Shown one piece after another: positions 19,539 through 30,309 of a stretch of DNA of 64,000 bases. Source of the stretch: Thermosynechococcus vestitus BP-1 (lineage in GTDB: Bacteria > Cyanobacteriota > Cyanobacteriia > Thermosynechococcales > Thermosynechococcaceae); the NCBI RefSeq assembly GCF_000011345.1, contig NC_004113.1, forward strand, positions 496,001 to 560,000, in the 5' to 3' direction. The notes beneath the pieces are model-generated. The model saw only the letters and a program-made list of their open reading frames with translations. It did no database searches and was not told where the DNA came from. How positions within the stretch are numbered: position 1 is the stretch's first letter; every line of letters starts with the position of its first letter. Made by a program: the position numbers and the translations under genes.

Positions 19539-22258
19539 GGCTTGGGGAAATGGGCTTCAACATAGGCAATGGCACTGGGGCGATCGCTGACAAGGCCATC
19601 GAGCATCGCCGATCGCAGGGCAAGCAGAATTTGCCGCAACTGCGGTCCACGGGGGTAGCCCAACTGCTGCAGATCATGGCCATTCAAGGGCAGCTTCTGC
19701 ACGCGCCACTGCCAGAGATACTCCCGCAGGAGGGTGACCTCTGCTAGGGCTGGCGCACGACCCTCTGCCTGCAGCACCGCTGCCAACAGCACAATCAGCG
19801 GTAGGGGGTGGCTCTCCAAAAACGCCCAGTAGTGGCTGCGCTGTGGCGTTGTCTGCCGCAATGTCTGCCATTCCTGCTGGAATTGAGGAAAAGTGTCGAG
19901 CCACTCACACAGGTGCTCCCCCAGTTGCAGTTGACGGGCGATCGCCCCCGCTGTGGGCACGGTCACAATCAAGGCCAAGAGTTCCAGCTCCCAGAGGGGA
20001 AAGGTTTGCCATTCCCGCCGCTCAGGAATCTCTGGCCACCACTGCCAAACCAACTGCAAGCGCACCTTGGCCCCCTCATCAAAGGTGACTTGGCGATCCA
20101 AACACTCAAGGGCACCCAACTCCGCGAGTAACGTCAAGGCCCGCTCACCGCCAAAGTGTTCGTTTGGGGCAAGGGGCAGTTCAAGGAGGTGGCGCAGTTC
20201 ATTGCGCAGCCGACTTTGGAGGGAAGGCCGTTTTGAGGTGGGGCGATCGCGGGTCACAAAGACACCACTGGTGAGGGCATATTCAATGTACTGGCGGCTT
20301 TGCGGCTCCACCTCAAACCCCAAACGCACAGCAAAACGCACCGCTCGAAAAATCCGCGTTGGGTCTTCAATAAAACTATTGGGGTGGAGAACCCGAATCA
20401 GTCCCCGCTCTAAATCCTCCTGCCCACCAAAAAAATCCAGAACCTCGCCGTGGCGCGGTGGGGTAAGGCGCATGGCGAGGGCGTTGATGGTAAAGTCGCG
20501 GCGGTAGAGATCTTGGCGAATGGAACTGGCGGCCACTTCTGGATGTGCGGCCGGATAGGGATAAAACTCACTGCGGGCAGTGGCAATATCCACGGCAAAC
20601 CCCGCCAAGGGGGATGCCTTCGGCCAATGGAGGGCCGCTGTTTGAAACTGACCGTAAATCTGTAAATCGGTCTCTGGGTAAAGCGCGTGGAGTGCTTGCG
20701 CCAAATGCACCCCGGCGGCCTCCTCCTGCTGCACCCCATCTACCACTAAGTCAAATTCCCGTGTGGGTAAGTGGTGATTCCCCTGGGCGATCGCCAAGAG
20801 CAGATCTCGCACCGCTCCGCCCACGAGGTACAGTTGCCAGCCACGCTCCCTGGCGATCGCGGATGCTCGTTGCAGCAGTGTCCACAGTTGCTCCGGCAGC
20901 CGCTGTTGCAGTGCCTCGTAAAGGTTTAGGGTGGGCAGCGGGCACACTGTTTCCCGGTCGCGGTTGAGGGCATAGAGGTGGCGTAGGACATCGGTACGAG
21001 TGACAATCCCGACGAGGTCGCCTTGATCGTTCACCACGGGTAACCGCCCAATATCGTACTGCACCATTAGGGCTTGAATCTCCGGCAGCGGTGTGGTGGG
21101 GGAAATGGTGCGCACCGGCGCTTTCATATAGCCTTTGACGGGCGCATGGGCAAATCCATGGTGCAGGGCCACATCCAAATCCCGCCGTGAAATAATCCCC
21201 AGAAGCTCCCCTTCAGCACTCACGACCGACAGGCCAGAGTGGCCATAGCGCAGTAGCACCCGGTGGGCATCGGCAATAGGGGTTTCTGGACGGACTGTGC
21301 GTACGGGTGAGGACATCAGTTCGGCAGCAGTGGGAGGATGGGGAATCTGTTCCCTAAGGCGAGTCAATAGTTCCTGGAGCAGTGCCTCTGGCGCCTCTGT
21401 GCTCACCGTCACAGCTGCGGCTTGGGCATGACCGCCGCCGCCCAGGGGAGCAAGCAAATGGGCAACATTGACGTTGGGAATGTGACTGCGGGCAATAATG
21501 GCGAGATGATGTTGGCGATAGGCGTGCCCAAGGAGAATGGCATCGCACTCACTGAGATCCGCCAATTGGGTGATTAGCCGAGAGAGACCAGGGAGATACT
21601 CCGCCGTACGTAGCAATACCCAGCCCAGCCGATAGCCCTGATGAACCACTTGCTGGAGATTGGCCCAGGCCTGCCGCAGCAGGGGCTGTAAATTTTCGCT
21701 CAAACCTTCCTCGCAATAGGTGGCGATCGCCCGCTGATTTGCCCCTTGGCTCAACAGCCATGCCAAGGCCTGCACATCCCGCACCGTGGTTTGCTCAAAG
21801 GTTAGGGAACCCGTATCGGCGTGAATCCCCAGGGCCAGGACAGTCGCTTCGGTGGGCCTAAGGCTAATCTCTGCCGCCTGCAACTGTTCGCAAATGAGGG
21901 TGCTAGTGGCGCCAACAGGGGCTAACCATTGCTGCTGCGAGACAATGTCCCCCCTCATCTCCAGATGGTGATCGTACAGACCAATTTGTACTTGGGGTTG
22001 ATCCAGCCATGCTGCCGCTTGCCCCAACTGGCGACGCCACTGCGTATCCACCACCCAAATCTGCCGCAATTGGCTGGGGTCAACGGCCCTTGCTTCAAGG
22101 AGGGGGTATTCATCGCGATGGTAGGCCAAAAACTCCCCCACCTTGGGATGGGTACCCCCAGTCAAGACGATTTTTGTCCCCGGATAAAGGCGCGTCAGAC
22201 CAACCGCTGCCCCAAGGGTGTCAAAATCAGCAATTTGATGACAAAGAACAACATCCAT
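19535..22258 (-). CDS. DHH-CBS-tRNA nucleotidyltransferase fusion protein
   Basis: A 907-residue three-module protein. Residues 1-310 are a DHH/DHHA1 phosphoesterase (DHH at 96-98, GGGGHAQAAAV near 275). Residues about 312-430 hold two CBS domains (PVRTVRPETPIADAHRVL and PVRTISPTTPLPEIQALM). From about 450 comes a class II tRNA nucleotidyltransferase/poly(A) polymerase head with LVGGAVRDLLL, EFDLVVDG, RRDFTINALAM, the FFGGQEDLERGLIRVLHP region and FIEDPTRIFRAVRFA. Relatives in Synechocystis and Aquifex add C or A to tRNA 3' ends; which half this enzyme performs cannot be decided here. DHH phosphodiesterase activity together with CBS nucleotide sensing suggests 3'-end editing control (inference). 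Coupled to holB. Confidence 0.92.
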   Translation of the reverse strand: MDVVLCHQIADFDTLGAAVGLTRLYPGTKIVLTGGTHPKVGEFLAYHRDEYPLLEARAVDPSQLRQIWVVDTQWRRQLGQAAAWLDQPQVQIGLYDHHLEMRGDIVSQQQWLAPVGATSTLICEQLQAAEISLRPTEATVLALGIHADTGSLTFEQTTVRDVQALAWLLSQGANQRAIATYCEEGLSENLQPLLRQAWANLQQVVHQGYRLGWVLLRTAEYLPGLSRLITQLADLSECDAILLGHAYRQHHLAIIARSHIPNVNVAHLLAPLGGGGHAQAAAVTVSTEAPEALLQELLTRLREQIPHPPTAAELMSSPVRTVRPETPIADAHRVLLRYGHSGLSVVSAEGELLGIISRRDLDVALHHGFAHAPVKGYMKAPVRTISPTTPLPEIQALMVQYDIGRLPVVNDQGDLVGIVTRTDVLRHLYALNRDRETVCPLPTLNLYEALQQRLPEQLWTLLQRASAIARERGWQLYLVGGAVRDLLLAIAQGNHHLPTREFDLVVDGVQQEEAAGVHLAQALHALYPETDLQIYGQFQTAALHWPKASPLAGFAVDIATARSEFYPYPAAHPEVAASSIRQDLYRRDFTINALAMRLTPPRHGEVLDFFGGQEDLERGLIRVLHPNSFIEDPTRIFRAVRFAVRLGFEVEPQSRQYIEYALTSGVFVTRDRPTSKRPSLQSRLRNELRHLLELPLAPNEHFGGERALTLLAELGALECLDRQVTFDEGAKVRLQLVWQWWPEIPERREWQTFPLWELELLALIVTVPTAGAIARQLQLGEHLCEWLDTFPQFQQEWQTLRQTTPQRSHYWAFLESHPLPLIVLLAAVLQAEGRAPALAEVTLLREYLWQWRVQKLPLNGHDLQQLGYPRGPQLRQILLALRSAMLDGLVSDRPSAIAYVEAHFPKP

Positions 22259-22349
22259 CAGAACTTCTCGGGGCAGTAGCGATAGTTGTCAGCTGCAATT
22301 ACCCTGTATTCAGTCTGCGGCAAGTTGTGTTCACGCAAAATGATAAACG

Positions 22350-22883
22350 CTAGTAGAAAAGCGGAATGAGTTTTTTCACCGACTGCCGGTAGGTTGGGTA
22401 GTCCTTAAACTTCGCCGATAGCCACTGTTCCTCTTGAGCTGCCTTGCGGTCAAAAAAGATAAAAAGAGCGATCGCCCCCAGACCATGGGAAAGGCTCATG
22501 TGCCATACGCTATAGGCCAACGCTAAAAAAATGACACTGCTATAGATGGGATGGCGCACCCAAGCATAAACCCCCGTGGTCACTAACTGACTCTCCTCCT
22601 TGGGATGGGGTAAGGGCGTCAAGTTGTTCCCTAGGTGAAACACACCAGCCATGCCTAGCCCCAGGCCCATCAGCCCCAAGCCAAGGGTCAGACCTAGACG
22701 CACTGCAAAAGGTAGGTGAACTATTTGTACCACCGGCAAGAGAATAAAGCCGATACTGAGCACGGTTTGCCCAAGCACCCAAAACTCTCCCCGCTGGTTG
22801 CGCCACCAGTCTTTGCTGAAGCCCCACTCTTGCAGTTTATTCACCTTGGTTGCCTTGGTTGCCGCTATTGGTGGATATTTCAA
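22350..22883 (-). CDS. Isoprenylcysteine methyltransferase-like membrane protein
   Basis: A 177-residue membrane protein with helices near 40-56, 62-85 and 117-148. It has the ICMT/phospholipid methyltransferase core: GVYAWVRHPIYSS (about 106-118), which binds S-adenosylmethionine, and the C-terminal EEQWLSAKFKDYPTYRQ. Such prokaryotic proteins methylate small substrates or lipids; the substrate is unknown. It lies 29 bases after the Fe-S membrane protein on the same strand. The start region holds the direct repeat GGCAACCAA; a GTG inside it is an alternative start. Confidence 0.82.
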   Translation of the reverse strand: MKYPPIAATKATKVNKLQEWGFSKDWWRNQRGEFWVLGQTVLSIGFILLPVVQIVHLPFAVRLGLTLGLGLMGLGLGMAGVFHLGNNLTPLPHPKEESQLVTTGVYAWVRHPIYSSVIFLALAYSVWHMSLSHGLGAIALFIFFDRKAAQEEQWLSAKFKDYPTYRQSVKKLIPLFY

Positions 22884-22912
22884 ATTGTAGCGATCCTCTA
22901 GCGATCGCGTGG

Positions 22913-23461
22913 TTACTCCACAGGGGGCAATAGTTTTGTAGCTTTAGCAGCAGCTTTTTTCGCCTTTGTTTGGCCACTTCCCAGTTTGCCGAGGGATTCT
23001 TGGAGCGTTCCCATCGGACAAATCGCACACCACGCCCGCTGATTAAAGATCACCCCCAAGAGAATGGCAACCATGGAGGTAACAACGCACATATTGACAA
23101 AGAGACCCCCCACGGCCATCCAGTGGCCCCATGCCAACGTCATGCGAATGGCAAAAATGGTCATGATAAAGCTAAACACCGCCCAACGAAAACTCTGTTT
23201 TTTGAAGAGTTTGGGATAGGGACGGTGGGGACTAAAGTGATAGAGGACAATGTCTAGGAATGCGCCACGCGGGCAGAGGTTGCCACACCAATAGCGGCTT
23301 CGAAAATAGGCCAGGGCAGGAATACCCAGCATCATTGCCAGCATGAGGTACCCCAACCACGGATACCAGAGGCCCCCAATCGCAATTAAAAAGAACAACC
23401 AAATAGTTACCCATTGACTGGGCTTGCCCCGCAACGCTCGCTTCATAACATGTCTAGCCAT
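22913..23461 (-). CDS. 4Fe-4S membrane protein (NapH/NosR-like)
   Basis: A 182-residue protein with about four membrane helices and two cysteine motifs, YWCGNLCPRGAF and WCAICPMGT, the pattern of the short polyferredoxin-like membrane proteins related to NapH, NosR and CcoG. Only two Cys motifs are present, so at most one or two clusters can form. The C-terminus is Lys/Ala-rich. A role in membrane electron transfer is inferred; no partner oxidoreductase is near. A group II intron begins 21 bases before its start codon, on the other strand. Confidence 0.78.
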   Translation of the reverse strand: MARHVMKRALRGKPSQWVTIWLFFLIAIGGLWYPWLGYLMLAMMLGIPALAYFRSRYWCGNLCPRGAFLDIVLYHFSPHRPYPKLFKKQSFRWAVFSFIMTIFAIRMTLAWGHWMAVGGLFVNMCVVTSMVAILLGVIFNQRAWCAICPMGTLQESLGKLGSGQTKAKKAAAKATKLLPPVE

Positions 23462-24096
23462 ACAGTTTTATATATTTATGACGTGCGACGCGAAAGCTAG
23501 CCAGATGATTGTCCCACTAGCCCAACAAGCTAGAACGGGACCGGTTGTTCCCCCAACCGTAGCCTAGGGAGGCATGCGCGACTGGTAACGGTCAGGTATG
23601 AAGCCCTCCCGACAACGGAGCCCGAACCGAAAGGTTGAAGCCGAATCCGTGAGGAGGAAGCAACTTTGCCAGCGTCAGGCGATAGGGAGCTAGGCTTGAG
23701 GGTATGGTGAACGCAAGTGAAGTGACGCCAGAAGCCTCGTTACTATAAACAGGCCAAAGACGCCGATAGGCCTGAGCCAAAATGGCAAACGGACTGGTTT
23801 CACTGCTGTCATCTCAGTGGACGGGGACAATAGTTCCGTCGGGGTAAAGTCACCACCTAACCCCTCGCGTCATCTGGTTGGAACGCGGTAAGCCCGTATC
23901 TTCGCCTTGAACATTCAAGGCAGGCAAACCGTAAGGAATGCTGATGAGGGTGCGGGTATGGGATGCAGGAGAAAGCGAATGCTGGTCTGTAACGGACCGG
24001 ATAGGGGTTGAGGAAACAATCCAACATCACCCCGCCCGAAAGGGAGCAGACTTCCTGCTGGTCTCCCTTTGCGAGATAACCTGTAGAACCTCTTGA

Positions 24097-26624
24097 ATGG
24101 AGACAAGGCAGTGCGACGCGAAAGCTAGCCAGATGATTGTCCCACTAGCCCAACAAGCTAGAACGGGACCGGTTGTTCCCCCAACCGTAGCCTAAGGAGG
24201 CATGCGTGACTGGTAACGGTCAGGTATGAAGCCCTCCCGACAATGAAGCCCGAACCGGAAGGTTGGAGCCGAATCCGTGAGGAGGAAGCAACTTCACCAG
24301 CGTCAGGTGATAGGGAGCTAGGCTTGAGGGTATGGTGAACGCAAGTGAAGTGACGCTAGAAGCCTCGTTACTCCAAGCAGGCCAAAGATGCTGATAGGCC
24401 TGAGCCAAAATGGCAAAGCGGATTGGATTCACTGCTTGCTTTTCAGTGAACGGGGACAGCAACTCCGCCGGGGTATAGTCACCACCTAACCCCTCGTGTC
24501 ATCTGGTTGGAACGCGGTAAGCCCGTATCTTCGCCTTGAACATTCAAGGCAGGCAAACCGTAAGGAATGCTGATGGGGGTGCGGGTAGAGGAGGTGGGAA
24601 AAAGCGAATGCTAGCCTGTAATGGGCTAGATAGGGATTGAGAATGCTGGCAGGACATTCAACATCATCCCACTCGAAAGAGGGCAGACTTCCCGCCGGTC
24701 CCCCCTTACGAGAAAGTCTATAGAACCTTCCTAATGGTGACAATGCAAATGGCGGTGATCTTGAGTCACTGGTGCGGTCACCAACCTGCTCAAAAGGTAG
24801 AGAGGCTGTAGATGAGTATCGTAAAGGTTGCATGCACAACCGGTTCCTCTTAAATGAGGGGTCCTGGGGGGCTCGAGCCGGATGCGGGGAAACTTGCACG
24901 TCCGGTTCCTAGGGGGCTAGGGGGCAGCGATGCCCCCCTGCTACCCGACAATGACGGTGGACCAAACCACTGGTGCGGTCACCAACCAAACGGAAACAAG
25001 CTGGCACAGCATAAACTGGACCAAAGCCAACCGTGAGGTAAAGAGGCTGCAAGTGCGTATCGCAAAGGCTGTGAAGGAAGGACGCTGGGGCAAAGTGAAA
25101 GCTTTGCAATGGCTCCTGACCCACTCGTTCTACGGCAAAGCCCTCGCCGTGAAACGGGTAACTGACAACTCAGGCAGTAGAACACCTGGTGTGGACGGGA
25201 TAACCTGGTCCACACAAGAGCAGAAAACCCAAGCCATAAAGTCCCTCAGGAGAAGAGGCTATAAACCCCAACCCCTGAGGCGGGTATACATCCCGAAAGC
25301 AAACGGCAAACAGCGCCCGCTAGGAATCCCGACAATGAAGGACAGGGCAATGCAGGCACTATATGCCCTAGCCCTAGAACCAGTCGCGGAAACCACAGCG
25401 GACCGGAACTCCTATGGGTTCCGCCGAGGGCGATGTACGGCAGATGCGGCAGGACAATGCTTCCTTGCTCTGGCAAAAGCCAAGTCGGCTGAACACGTCC
25501 TTGACGCTGACATATCCGGATGCTTTGATAACATCAGCCATGAGTGGCTACTAGCCAACACTCCACTGGACAAAGGGATCTTACGGAAATGGCTTAAATC
25601 TGGGTTCGTCTGGAAACAGCAACTCTTCCCCACCCATGCTGGGACACCTCAGGGAGGGGTAATCTCCCCAGTTCTTGCCAATATAACCCTAGATGGGATG
25701 GAAGAACTGTTGGCCAAACACCTCAGAGGTCAAAAAGTCAACCTCATCCGATATGCTGACGATTTTGTCGTGACGGGAAAAGATGAGGAAACCCTGGAGA
25801 AAGCCAGAAACCTAATCCAGGAGTTCCTAAAAGAACGGGGCTTGACCCTGTCCCCCGAGAAGACAAAAATCGTCCATATTGAGGAAGGCTTCGACTTTCT
25901 CGGATGGAACATTCGCAAGTACAACGGGGTTCTTCTCATCAAACCCGCGAAGAAGAACGTGAAAGCGTTCCTCAAGAAAATCCGAGACACTCTAAGGGAA
26001 CTTAGGACAGCAACCCAGGAAATCGTGATAGACACACTCAACCCAATCATTAGAGGTTGGGCCAACTATCACAAAGGACAAGTCTCTAAGGAAACCTTCA
26101 ACCGAGTGGACTTCGCCACCTGGCACAAATTGTGGCGATGGGCAAGGCGCCGGCACCCAAACAAACCTGCCCAATGGGTGAAGGACAAATACTTCATCAA
26201 AAACGGAAGCAGAGACTGGGTGTTCGGTATGGTGATGAAAGACAAGAACGGGGAACTGAGGACCAAACGCCTAATCAAAACCTCTGACACCCGAATCCAA
26301 CGCCACGTCAAAATCAAGGCAGACGCCAATCCGTTTCTCCCAGAGTGGGCAGAATACTTTGAGAAACGCAAGAAACTCAAAAAAGCCCCTGCTCAATATC
26401 GGCGCATCCGCCGAGAACTATGGAAGAAACAGGGTGGTATCTGTCCAGTATGCGGGGGTGAAATTGAGCAAGACATGCTCACTGACATCCACCACATATT
26501 GCCCAAACACAAGGGTGGTTCTGACGACCTGGATAATCTTGTCTTAATCCACGCCAACTGCCACAAACAGGTGCACAGCCGAGATGGTCAGCACAGCCGG
26601 TCCCTCTTGAAAGAGGGGCTTTGA
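24097..26624 (+). CDS. Group II intron reverse transcriptase/maturase/endonuclease, split by an inner intron
   Basis: The reading frame is ATG at 24097 to 24110, then, after splicing of the inner intron, 24950 to 26624. This gives [13 protein letters not shown]..., 562 residues. The protein has RT motifs ([63 protein letters not shown], the catalytic [14 protein letters not shown]), a maturase/thumb domain X, a DNA-binding region and an HNH endonuclease with [17 protein letters not shown] and HANCHKQVH. It is intact. Without splicing, translation could start at ATG 24951 (lacking METRQ) or at 24930 within DVI of the inner intron. It supports splicing and retrohoming, probably also of its ORF-less relatives. 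Confidence 0.9.
24111..24949 (+). mobile_element. Inner group II intron, ORF-deleted
   Basis: It starts with GTGCGACGCG at 24111 and ends with AC at 24949. It holds a complete RNA: a 5' half about as long as, and nearly identical to, that of the outer intron, DV at 24875-24908 and DVI to the end. Its DIV keeps only scraps of an RT gene: a Met start region like the outer one (near 24740), then a jump past nearly all of the coding region to sequence matching the RT 3' end (around 24840-24865). It therefore has no protein of its own. It sits between the CA and A of codon 5 of the outer RT gene. Confidence 0.88.
24875..24908 (+). ncRNA. Domain V of the inner group II intron
   Basis: This 34-base catalytic hairpin begins GAGCCGGATGCGGGGAAA and ends GTCCGGTTC, with the AGC-type triad region, GAAA tetraloop and bulge typical of group IIB domain V. 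DVI follows directly and contains GGGGGCAGCGATGCCCCCC. Confidence 0.85.
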
Positions 26625-26631
26625 GAGGCCT

Positions 26632-26665
26632 GAGCCGGATGCTGGGAAACTAGCACGTCCGGTTC
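26632..26665 (+). ncRNA. Domain V of the outer group II intron
   Basis: A 34-base hairpin nearly identical to the inner copy (GAGCCGGATGCTGGGAAACT...GTCCGGTTC). The stem changes are compensatory (GCGGGG/CTTGC versus GCTGGG/CTAGC), which indicates that selection keeps the fold. Confidence 0.85.
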
Positions 26666-26780
26666 TTAGGGGGCTAGGGGGCAGTAATGCCCCCCGCTAC
26701 CCGACTATAGAGTTATCTAGTAAAAATATCAAGGCCTTGAGGCAGTGCCTTCATGACTTTTTACGTAGTGAGGCCAATAG

Positions 26781-27812
26781 CTATGCGTGCCACTCTAATG
26801 CCAATTGCACCAAGCGATGGACCAATTCCGGGAAGGACAGGCCACTCGCCGCCCACAGTTGCGGGTACATGCTCAGGGCGGTAAACCCCGGCAGCGTATT
26901 CACTTCATTGATCAGCACTTCCCCAGTGCTTGGTACATAGAAAAAATCAAAGCGAGCCAAGCCAGCGGCACCGAGGGCCTGAAAGGCTTGCAGAGACAGG
27001 CTGCGAATTTGCTCACTCACCGCTGGGGGAATCTCCGCAGGGATATGGAGCTGAGCGCGGCCATCGGTGTATTTGGTTTCGTAGTCGTAAAACTCACTGC
27101 TGTAGGTAATCTCCCCCACTACCGAAGCTTGGGGTTTATCATTGCCGAGCACAGCACACTCGAGCTCACGGGCAACCACACCCGCTTCCACAATGATGCG
27201 GCGATCCAGTTCGGCAGCGACCTCAAGGGCAGTTGTCAGTTGTTGGCGATTTTTGGCTTTGGAGATGCCCACCGAGGAGCCAAGGTTAGCGGGCTTAACA
27301 AAGCAGGGATAACCCAATTCAGTTTCAATGCGATCGCACAAATGGTTGTAACGACAGGGATCTGACCACAGGTCACTGCGCTGAAGTGCCACATAAGGCA
27401 CTTGGGGTAAGCCGATTGCCCCAAAGACTGTTTTCATCAGAATTTTGTCCATACCAATGGCAGAGGCAGCTACCCCTGACCCCACATAGGGGCGCTGCAT
27501 CAATTCCAGGAGTCCCTGAATCGTCCCATCTTCGCCATTGGGGCCATGGACAATAGGAAACCAGACATCAATGGTGTCGACCACTGCCGGAAACTGCCAC
27601 AGGGAGCTCTCTGGTGCCGTGCCTTCAGGGATGCCAACCCGCTCCGTGTGGCGCCAGCGACCATCTTTTTCGATGTAGATGGGAATCACCTCATAGCGAT
27701 CGCCATTGTCCCCTGCCGCAAAGGCTTGGGCGATCGCTGCCGCCGAGACCACCGAAACTTCATGCTCCCGTGAGCGACCGCCAAACAATAGCCCAACCCG
27801 CAGACGACCCAT
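26781..27812 (-). CDS. ddl: D-alanine--D-alanine ligase
   Basis: Cytoplasmic ATP-grasp enzyme that makes the D-Ala-D-Ala dipeptide for peptidoglycan. The 343-residue sequence has [19 protein letters not shown] at the N-terminus, [29 protein letters not shown], the ATP-grasp segment [26 protein letters not shown] and [12 protein letters not shown]-like [17 protein letters not shown]. Length is standard for the type with an omega-loop insertion. The 3' end lies 75 bases from the twintron end. Confidence 0.97.
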
Positions 27813-27884
27813 AGGACAAACCCGTGTGAATGTGACGGTTTCTTGGTAGGATTTTCAAGGATTATACAAAGTTTGGGAGTTGCT

Positions 27885-28079
27885 ATGGACGTGGGGCAAA
27901 AAGTGCGCGTCTGTCGAATTCGCGATCGCGTCGCCCAAGACATCATTCAAAAACTCGGCCAAGTGGGTCAAATTACTGGTTTTAAGATGACCGATGGCAG
28001 TGGCGTTGGCGTCATTGTCACCTTTGACGATCGCTCCAGCACTTGGTTTTTTGAGGATGAAGTTGAAGTCGTTGGCTAA
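27885..28079 (+). CDS. petP: Cytochrome b6f complex subunit PetP
   Basis: The 64-residue protein MDVGQKVRVCRIRDRVAQ... is PetP (DUF2862), a cyanobacterial and red-algal peripheral b6f subunit with an SH3-like fold on the cytoplasmic side; I recall the Thermosynechococcus protein as the one whose structure was solved. The ATG at 27885 is preceded by GGGAG at good spacing; an in-frame ATG at 27843 lacks family support. It has no membrane helix. The next gene is atpB, 226 bases on. Confidence 0.92.
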   Translation: MDVGQKVRVCRIRDRVAQDIIQKLGQVGQITGFKMTDGSGVGVIVTFDDRSSTWFFEDEVEVVG

Positions 28080-28278
28080 GTCCTGCCCTGCCGCCTTTTT
28101 CACAGCAACTGAGCTGGGTCAATCGGACCTCAGACAGGATCCCACTGAATCCGAGAGAAAAAGGTTGCATTAGTGGTACGTTGTATTGTGGTGCGCTTGC
28201 ACCAACAGCTGCACTTTACTTTCAGTCCTGATCGCTGTGCCTCCTAGGGAGCGATCGCCCTCTGAAAAACGCAAATGA

Positions 28279-29754
<1,476 letters not shown>

Positions 29755-29821
29755 GTTTTACAGGTGTCAATACAGGGTGGGGCAACCCGCCCTTTGATCA
29801 TTGAGTGGCAAGGGAAGCGTT

Positions 29822-30238
29822 ATGGTGATGACTGTCCGGGTAATTGCGCCCGATAAAACCGTTTGGGATGCCCCCGCTGAGGAAGTGATTTTGCCCAGCA
29901 CAACCGGGCAATTGGGGATTCTCTCAAATCATGCCCCCCTCTTAACTGCCTTGGAAACGGGTGTGATGCGGGTGCGCCAAGACCGCGAATGGGTGGCGAT
30001 CGCTCTCATGGGGGGCTTTGCCGAAGTTGAAAACAACGAAGTGACGATTCTCGTCAACGGTGCCGAGCGCGGGGACACAATTGACCTTGAAAAAGCCAAG
30101 GCGGAGTTTGCCGCCGCACAGGCTGCCCTCGCTCAAGCCGAACAGGGGGAATCCAAACAGGCTAAAATTCAAGCCACCCAAGCCTTTCGTCGCGCCCGTG
30201 CTCGCTTGCAGGCCGCAGGGGGTGTGGTCGAGATTTAG
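29822..30238 (+). CDS. atpE: F-type ATP synthase subunit epsilon
   Basis: A 138-residue central-stalk subunit that inhibits ATP hydrolysis. The N-terminal beta-sandwich ([31 protein letters not shown]) is followed by the two C-terminal helices rich in A, E and K ([21 protein letters not shown] and [14 protein letters not shown]). The ATG at 29822 is preferred; a frame start at 29801 lacks support. It lies 67 bases after atpB, before a clear terminator. In E. coli naming this is atpC. Confidence 0.96.
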
Positions 30239-30275
30239 CTTTTTCTCATTTTTTCTCATTTGATGAAGTTCAAAG

Positions 30276-30309
30276 CCTCCCCAACTGCTGACTGGGAGGT
30301 TTTTTATTT
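30276..30309 (+). terminator. Intrinsic terminator of atpB-atpE
   Basis: CCTCCC (30276-30281) pairs with GGGAGG (30294-30299) and is followed by six T and ATTT. The T tract reaches the stop codon of the convergent prfB gene. Confidence 0.8.

Larger units (their letters stand above)
23483..26705 (+). mobile_element. Outer group II intron (twintron host) with RT ORF
   Basis: The outer intron starts with GTGCG at 23483 and ends with DVI plus terminal AC at 26705. Its 5' RNA part (DI-DIII, 23483-24096) is followed by the RT gene in DIV, then domain V (26632-26665, 34 bases, GAGCCGGATGC...GTCCGGTTC) and DVI. A second group II intron (24111-24949) interrupts it. Removing that intron restores an exact match to the family's DIV/ORF start. 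The flanking exon joint would read ...ATTTATGAC / TATAGAG. It lies between the Fe-S membrane gene and ddl, in no gene. The arrangement agrees with what I recall of the TeI3c/TeI4c twintron of T. elongatus. Confidence 0.88.

Noticed and set aside
23483-24740. Tandem repeat of about 630 bp considered as a CRISPR or a simple duplication
   Set aside because: Both copies begin with the group II start GTGCG and are followed by matching DV/DVI ends, which the twintron explains better.
24486-24899. A 137-codon minus-strand frame inside the inner intron
   Set aside because: It is antisense to structured intron RNA, and a similar frame recurs in the other intron copy; such frames come from conserved RNA sequence.
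26728-26757. AAGGC...GCCTT stem after the twintron considered as a terminator
   Set aside because: The stem is short and its T run is separated by several bases; support is weak.
27686-27946. A minus-strand frame between ddl and petP
   Set aside because: It overlaps the start of ddl and all the petP leader, and shows no protein character.
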